Source of the DNA: Pegea sp. RAD2-039
Lineage: Eukaryota; Chordata; Thaliacea; Salpida; Salpidae
DNA: 64,000 nucleotides
Direction of reading: 5' to 3'
Assembly (NCBI GenBank): GCA_034620365.1
Contig: JAQGEQ010000281.1
Coordinates: forward strand, 124,001-188,000
Shown here: one piece after another, positions 59,466 through 64,000 of the stretch
How positions within the stretch are numbered: position 1 is the first letter of the stretch
How the letters are laid out: every line of letters begins with the position of its first letter
Notes under the pieces: model-generated
What the model was told of the DNA's origin: nothing
Databases searched by the model: none
What the model saw: only the letters and a program-made list of their open reading frames with translations
Position numbers and translations under genes: made by a program

Positions 59466-59855
59466 GGCGATTCTGACCATATTTAATTGAAAACAGGCAT
59501 CAAGAAATCAACTGGCTTCGTCGACCAACTATTTGATTTAGTTCAATTGACGGCAAGTCGTATTCTCGATGTGGTCCTGAAAACGACGAGGTATAATCAT
59601 TAAAACGTTAACACTGCGTTCTAAACACCCCTTTTTCGTCTTTATACAAGTAGGAACAATCAAAATTGCCACATCACATAACTTTCAAAAGATCGGGAAC
59701 GTTTGATTTGCAAGCTCTCGTGTCGGCACTAATACCACTGCAAGCACCCCGCTTTTAATGATCCATGCATTTCCTGGAACACAATGATTTCAAAACAATT
59801 CCCAATCTCGTCAGATGAAGAGGAGAACTCTAACAAAAGAGATTAGTCGAGAAAA
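59466..59855 (+). repeat. Linker block
   Basis: Near-identical to 8599-8994. Confidence 0.4.
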
Positions 59856-60180
59856 GAATCATTAAGTTGAAAAGCCACCACTAGATGTCAGTCTAATTGA
59901 TTACGTCATCAGAATGAAACGAGAACGATGAAAGCCAAAGTCATCGAAACTGCAACTGCGTCACAAATGGGTTCTTCGATTTTTCTTTGCCTAGCACATT
60001 CAACAATCTTGTCTATTCAGTCACTTCAGATGACGTCATCGCTAAAACTTCTAAATCAACGGAAGTGGACAGCAGGAAACGACGCAAAGTTCCAAAACAT
60101 TACATGTACGGTTGACAAGCCTGCTGCAACGTCTGACGTCACTCAACAAGGCAATGACGTCACTGACGAAGTTTGATGGA
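59856..60180 (+). pseudogene. Tail remnant running into KB
   Basis: Near-identical to 8995-9315, same junction. Confidence 0.5.
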
Positions 60181-61172
60181 GGATTTTATTACAGGAAATG
60201 TTCATCATGATTGAAAACTAGTCGATATTTTAGTTGCTAAGATTGTTGGTGATTTTCAAAACCATCTGGTTGATCAAAGAGTAAGTTATGAATTAACTCT
60301 TTTAAACTTCACCTGATCCTATGATTTCCAGCGTACATATTTTGGCTTATCGGTGGTCAAAGATTTGGTAAAGGTGCCATTTTATCATCTGTGTTAAAAA
60401 AATTGGTCGGTGGACTTATCGTCTATCGAATGGACCAGCATCTCTTCCGCAGGTTGATAATTACTGATCAATCGATATGACTACTAACTTTCTAATATCC
60501 ACAGCGAAAGCTTTTGCCAGCAACTTGCTGGTTGTCTATCCCACTTATAGATAAACAGCTTATATATCTTCTAATCATCCCTGGATCTTAAGACACAATG
60601 ATATCAAAACAACTCCGAAATTTGATGAAACAATTTAATGCTAGGAGACCCTAATTTGGCATTCAAATCTCATCAAGTAAAGAAGAGAACTCTAAAAGAG
60701 AATAAGTATCAAAAAAAGAAAAAGTGAGTTAAAAAGCCACCACTAGATGTCAGTCTAATTGATGACGTCAACAGAGTGAAACGACAACAATGAAAGGTGA
60801 AGTCATCAGAACCGTAATCGCGTCACAAACAGGTTTTTTGATTTCTCTTTGCCTAGCACATTCAACAATCTTGTCTCTTCGGTCACTTGAAATGACGTGA
60901 TCCCTAGAAACTCCTAAATCAACGGAAGTGGACAGCAGGAAACGACGCAAAGTTCCAAAACATTACATGAGCGAATGACAAGCCTGCTCCAACGTTTGAC
61001 GTCACTCAACAAAGCAATGACGTCACTGACCAAGATTGATGGAGGACTGCGAGCGCTCCCGTGTGGCGAATCACTTGAAAATTTCAATATTTCGAGGCAA
61101 AGCGAGAAGATGAGCGAACGTCTTTTCACTTCCGGTTGGAGAACTGATCAAGAAATCGTTTTTACTGTTTAA
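60181..61172 (+). pseudogene. Kinase remnant KB7 with FTV tail
   Basis: Closer to KB5 than to KB1 (shared aataagtatc and atatatcttc). Tail stop 61170-61172. Confidence 0.6.
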
Positions 61173-61239
61173 AAGATGCGGGAACGCGCGTGCCTGTACT
61201 GACGTCATCGTTTTAAAACCCAACTGGTTAATGACGTAA

Positions 61240-62050
61240 TTAATGTAAGTTTTCGTTGATGTTGTTGAAGTCAGAAAAGCATGACGTCACTGCTCTCAAT
61301 TGTAGTCCTTTGTTTTTGTAAAATTAAAAATCAAGTAGAAGAGATGATGCTGTGGTCGATTCTAAATGTCTAATAAGATTCGATGTATTAAATACTGATT
61401 ACAAGCAGCTCAGCATATCCTTTTAACAGTTGGTGAGTTATTTTAAGCAGCTAATTAAGCAGATAATCCAACCAACTAAGAAATCATTAAAGTGCTGTTG
61501 GGTTACATTGACAAAATAGCTGAAACAAATAACAATACTATTACCGACTTTGTAACATTAAAAAAACGAAATCCATTTGGCGATTATTTCTAAGAATCAA
61601 ATCTTCTAATCAAAAGTATTTTTTCAATTTAATATTGATTTTGACAAAATCATTTTCTTGAGTAACTGCAAACCTGTTGTTATAAGCAGCGCATTTTCAC
61701 TACAAACAAGTTTCCTGAATAATTACCTTAATACAGGGTTTTTATTCCACATTGGTTCACTGAGAAGTCAACAAAATTCTACAGTACAAATGACAAGCTC
61801 AACTACCTGCAACCGATCTTTCAAGAAGGATTTGAAATCTTATCAAACATTTCATCCTTTTGAATACTGTGTCAAAACTTCTAAAATAGGCACTGAAAAC
61901 TTAAGTAGTATTCTATTTGAAGTTTTACTTTTATCAGTAAATTTGATATGCCAAATAAAAGAATCTGTGTTCAAAAAATGGTCAATGAAATTTTCCTTCT
62001 CTAGTTGCAAGTCTTATGTTTGTAAAAAAATTATATTTGAGTTTTATTAG
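61240..62050 (+). pseudogene. ORF X copy 7
   Basis: 130 open codons (61658-62050) to FEFY-stop. A private duplication of about 12 bases (aagcagctaatt/aagcagataatcc) lies near 61445. Confidence 0.5.
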
Positions 62051-63085
62051 CTAGGTAATTAACGTTTAACCTTAAAAAGTATTTTTATGAAATGAATTAA
62101 ATCTCATAAATACCAAAAATGAGTGATTTCATTTAGATTTTTTTACTTAATGAAACGAAATTTGTCAATTAATTATAATCATTGTAACACTAAACTGAAA
62201 CTTGTAATATAATATTTAGTTCTAACACTTTAAAAATTAATCATAAAATAAATGCTAACTTCTATTGTTTACTGTTTTTGATTTAACAATAAAGAAAACA
62301 AGCCTATAAAACAGCCATTATTATGATGTAGAAGAAAATTACACAGCTATAAAATAATATTGTCATAAATTAAAAACGTTCTTTGTTAAGGCAAGGCAAT
62401 TTTCCAAAGTGTAAAAACTACAACTCAGTTCAAACAATTAAAACTAACAACTTGAAACAAATCCTACAAATTTAAATGATGATTTTTCTAAAGTTACTCT
62501 AATATACTAACGTATTACATTTGCTTCTCAAATCAAACTAAACTTTATAACAAACTGAGATGAAACCAAATTAAAAAATTAATTGAGTAATATGTTGTTA
62601 ATTAAAAATTAATTTAACATATTTAGTAGAGGTTTCATCTAACATTATAATCTCTCTTGTGAAGTTGCTCTACAAATTTTGTAAACGAAATACCTGCTTG
62701 GTGAAGTTGTCACTTTTTATTATAGTTGGTCTTCTTGTATCCTTAAGCTAAATTATTAGTTACAATTTCCTTTATAATATATTTTAATACAAAATCCAAG
62801 CTTAATTTAAAGACGTAGTCTTAAAATTGTAAAAAGCTGGTCAGCTTACCCACTTATACAAATTCTTTATACAAACTAAATAAGTTAAAAAACATAGCAT
62901 TAAATTTTCAAAACATTTTTACATGAATGTGAAGTTGGGATTTTAAAATGAGTTTTTCATCCAAATATTATTCAACTTCATGATGCTATTAAAACTCCAA
63001 GGGATTTACTTCCTTAAACCGTTGCTAAATACAATTTTGTTCAATAATTTTATTATGAATTTGTAATAATCCTAACTAAAATGCA
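62051..63085. repeat. AT-rich spacer, copy 7
   Basis: Closest to copy 2; no gene seen. Confidence 0.5.
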
Positions 63086-64000
63086 GAATCTATATTTTGT
63101 GACGAATTTATGCAAAATTGGTAAACTAAAACCCTTGCTTGAAAACAGAGGTCCTTTTATTGAAACCACTACCCGCCACAAGAGAAAATGTCTCATTAAT
63201 GCCATCGTCTATCTACATCTAAAGGGTCACTCTATTTTTGATCTCAATAAATTTAGGTGGGATTGTTAACTTTGATTTAAAAGTAAACAATTTTTTAGTT
63301 GGAGTTTGGCCTCTCTGATCTTCAAAAGCCTCTGATTGATATCAAAGTAGGTTATGAATTAGTTCTTTCAAACTTTATCTGATGTTTCCAGCTTACAGGT
63401 TTTGCCTTTTGGTTGTCATAGGTCTTGGTAAAGATGCCATGTTACTTGTAGGTCTACGATGTATGGCACTAGAAGTCATTCAAATCAGAATTGCACGGAA
63501 AAATCTGATCCTTGGAGCGCAGGGATGATAGTGTTTTGTCTTCTTGTTTTTGCCAAAAACTTTTTATTCGTTGCTAACAAAGAAGACGTATTGAGAACGA
63601 AAGCATTAAGTAGGGGTCAGTGAACTTCTCGTCTACCAAATAGAGGAACATTTCTTCGGTAGGCTTATAATTGGTGACCAATTGACATGACACCTGACTT
63701 TCTGACATCAACATTGAAGGATTTTATCAACAGCTTACTAGTTAATGATCCCGCTGATAGAGTAACAGCTCCTGAAGCTTCTAATTATCGATGGATCTTA
63801 CCACTAGATCTCAGTCTAATTGATGACGTCATCAGAGTAAAATAAAAGCAATGATAGATGAAGTCGTCAAACTGCAACCACATTACAAACGGCTTGTTCA
63901 ATTTCTTTTTTCTTAGCACATTTAAAAATATTGTCTTTTCAGTCACTTCGATGACGTCACCACGAAAAACCCCCAAACCACCGGAAGCTATAAGCAGAAG
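63086..64000 (+). pseudogene. Kinase remnant KA7, cut by window end
   Basis: Hinge to C-lobe as KA2, including LLVNDPADRVTAPEASN (Val to Asn change from gttaatgatcc). Same frameshift and AT acceptor. The tail continues past the window edge. Confidence 0.65.

Noticed and set aside
1-64000. CRISPR array, operon or other prokaryotic system
   Set aside because: Repeats are kilobase-long units with spliceosomal-type introns and a SINE. No short direct repeats with spacers, ribosome binding sites or compact genes.
1-64000. Autonomous transposon or retroelement driving the array
   Set aside because: No reverse transcriptase, integrase or transposase motif and no terminal repeats at unit ends were found on either strand. 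Unequal recombination is sufficient.

Overview
This 64 kb window is AT-rich eukaryotic DNA (roughly 70% A+T by eye) with no intact protein-coding gene; the longest uninterrupted frame is 144 codons. It is a head-to-tail array of a multi-gene unit. Counting from the same point of one kinase remnant, copies start near 3.08, 12.20, 19.03, 28.34, 37.62, 53.81 and 63.08 kb, so the period is about 9.1-9.3 kb, with one short unit (6.8 kb, internal deletion) and one long unit (16.2 kb, extra material). Candidate introns are tiny (30-56 nt, GT...AG, often ending tttcag or ttccag). One full tRNA-derived SINE and older SINE-tail fossils are present. This suggests an invertebrate animal with nematode-like introns, but the species cannot be named from the sequence.

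Layout of a typical unit on the + strand: (1) a decayed C-terminal 'tail' exon set rich in TGACGTCA octamers; (2) an unrecognised protein remnant, 'ORF X'; (3) about 1 kb of AT-rich spacer; (4) kinase remnant KA, running from hinge to C-lobe plus tail; (5) a 3' flank of one of two kinds; (6) a segment with a short conserved F element, a SINE-tail fossil on the minus strand, an H block, AT-rich spacer and a G exon pair; (7) further tail and linker copies; (8) kinase remnant KB, which starts at the catalytic loop and ends in another tail. A third kinase remnant, KC, occurs only near 33.2 and 45.1 kb, in a diverged subfamily of the unit.

The kinase assignment rests on motif order: hinge, YLH, a catalytic loop like HRDLKPEN, a DFG-like site, an APE-like site, D-x-W-S-A-G, and LLVVDP...R.TA.EA.NHPWI. 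CAMK-group, CHK2-like spacing fits best (inference). Most copies carry the same frameshift and altered catalytic residues, so a damaged gene seems to have been amplified. At least four different protein ends follow one shared tail core, and KB copies begin at a tail-to-kinase chimeric junction. The array was therefore built by repeated unequal recombination.

From 38.0 to 41.9 kb lies material seen once, with a diverged internal duplication of its own and the full-length SINE. The blocks at 5.2-13 kb and 56-64 kb match at an offset of about 50.85 kb. That indicates a higher-order duplication, or an assembly effect to be excluded.
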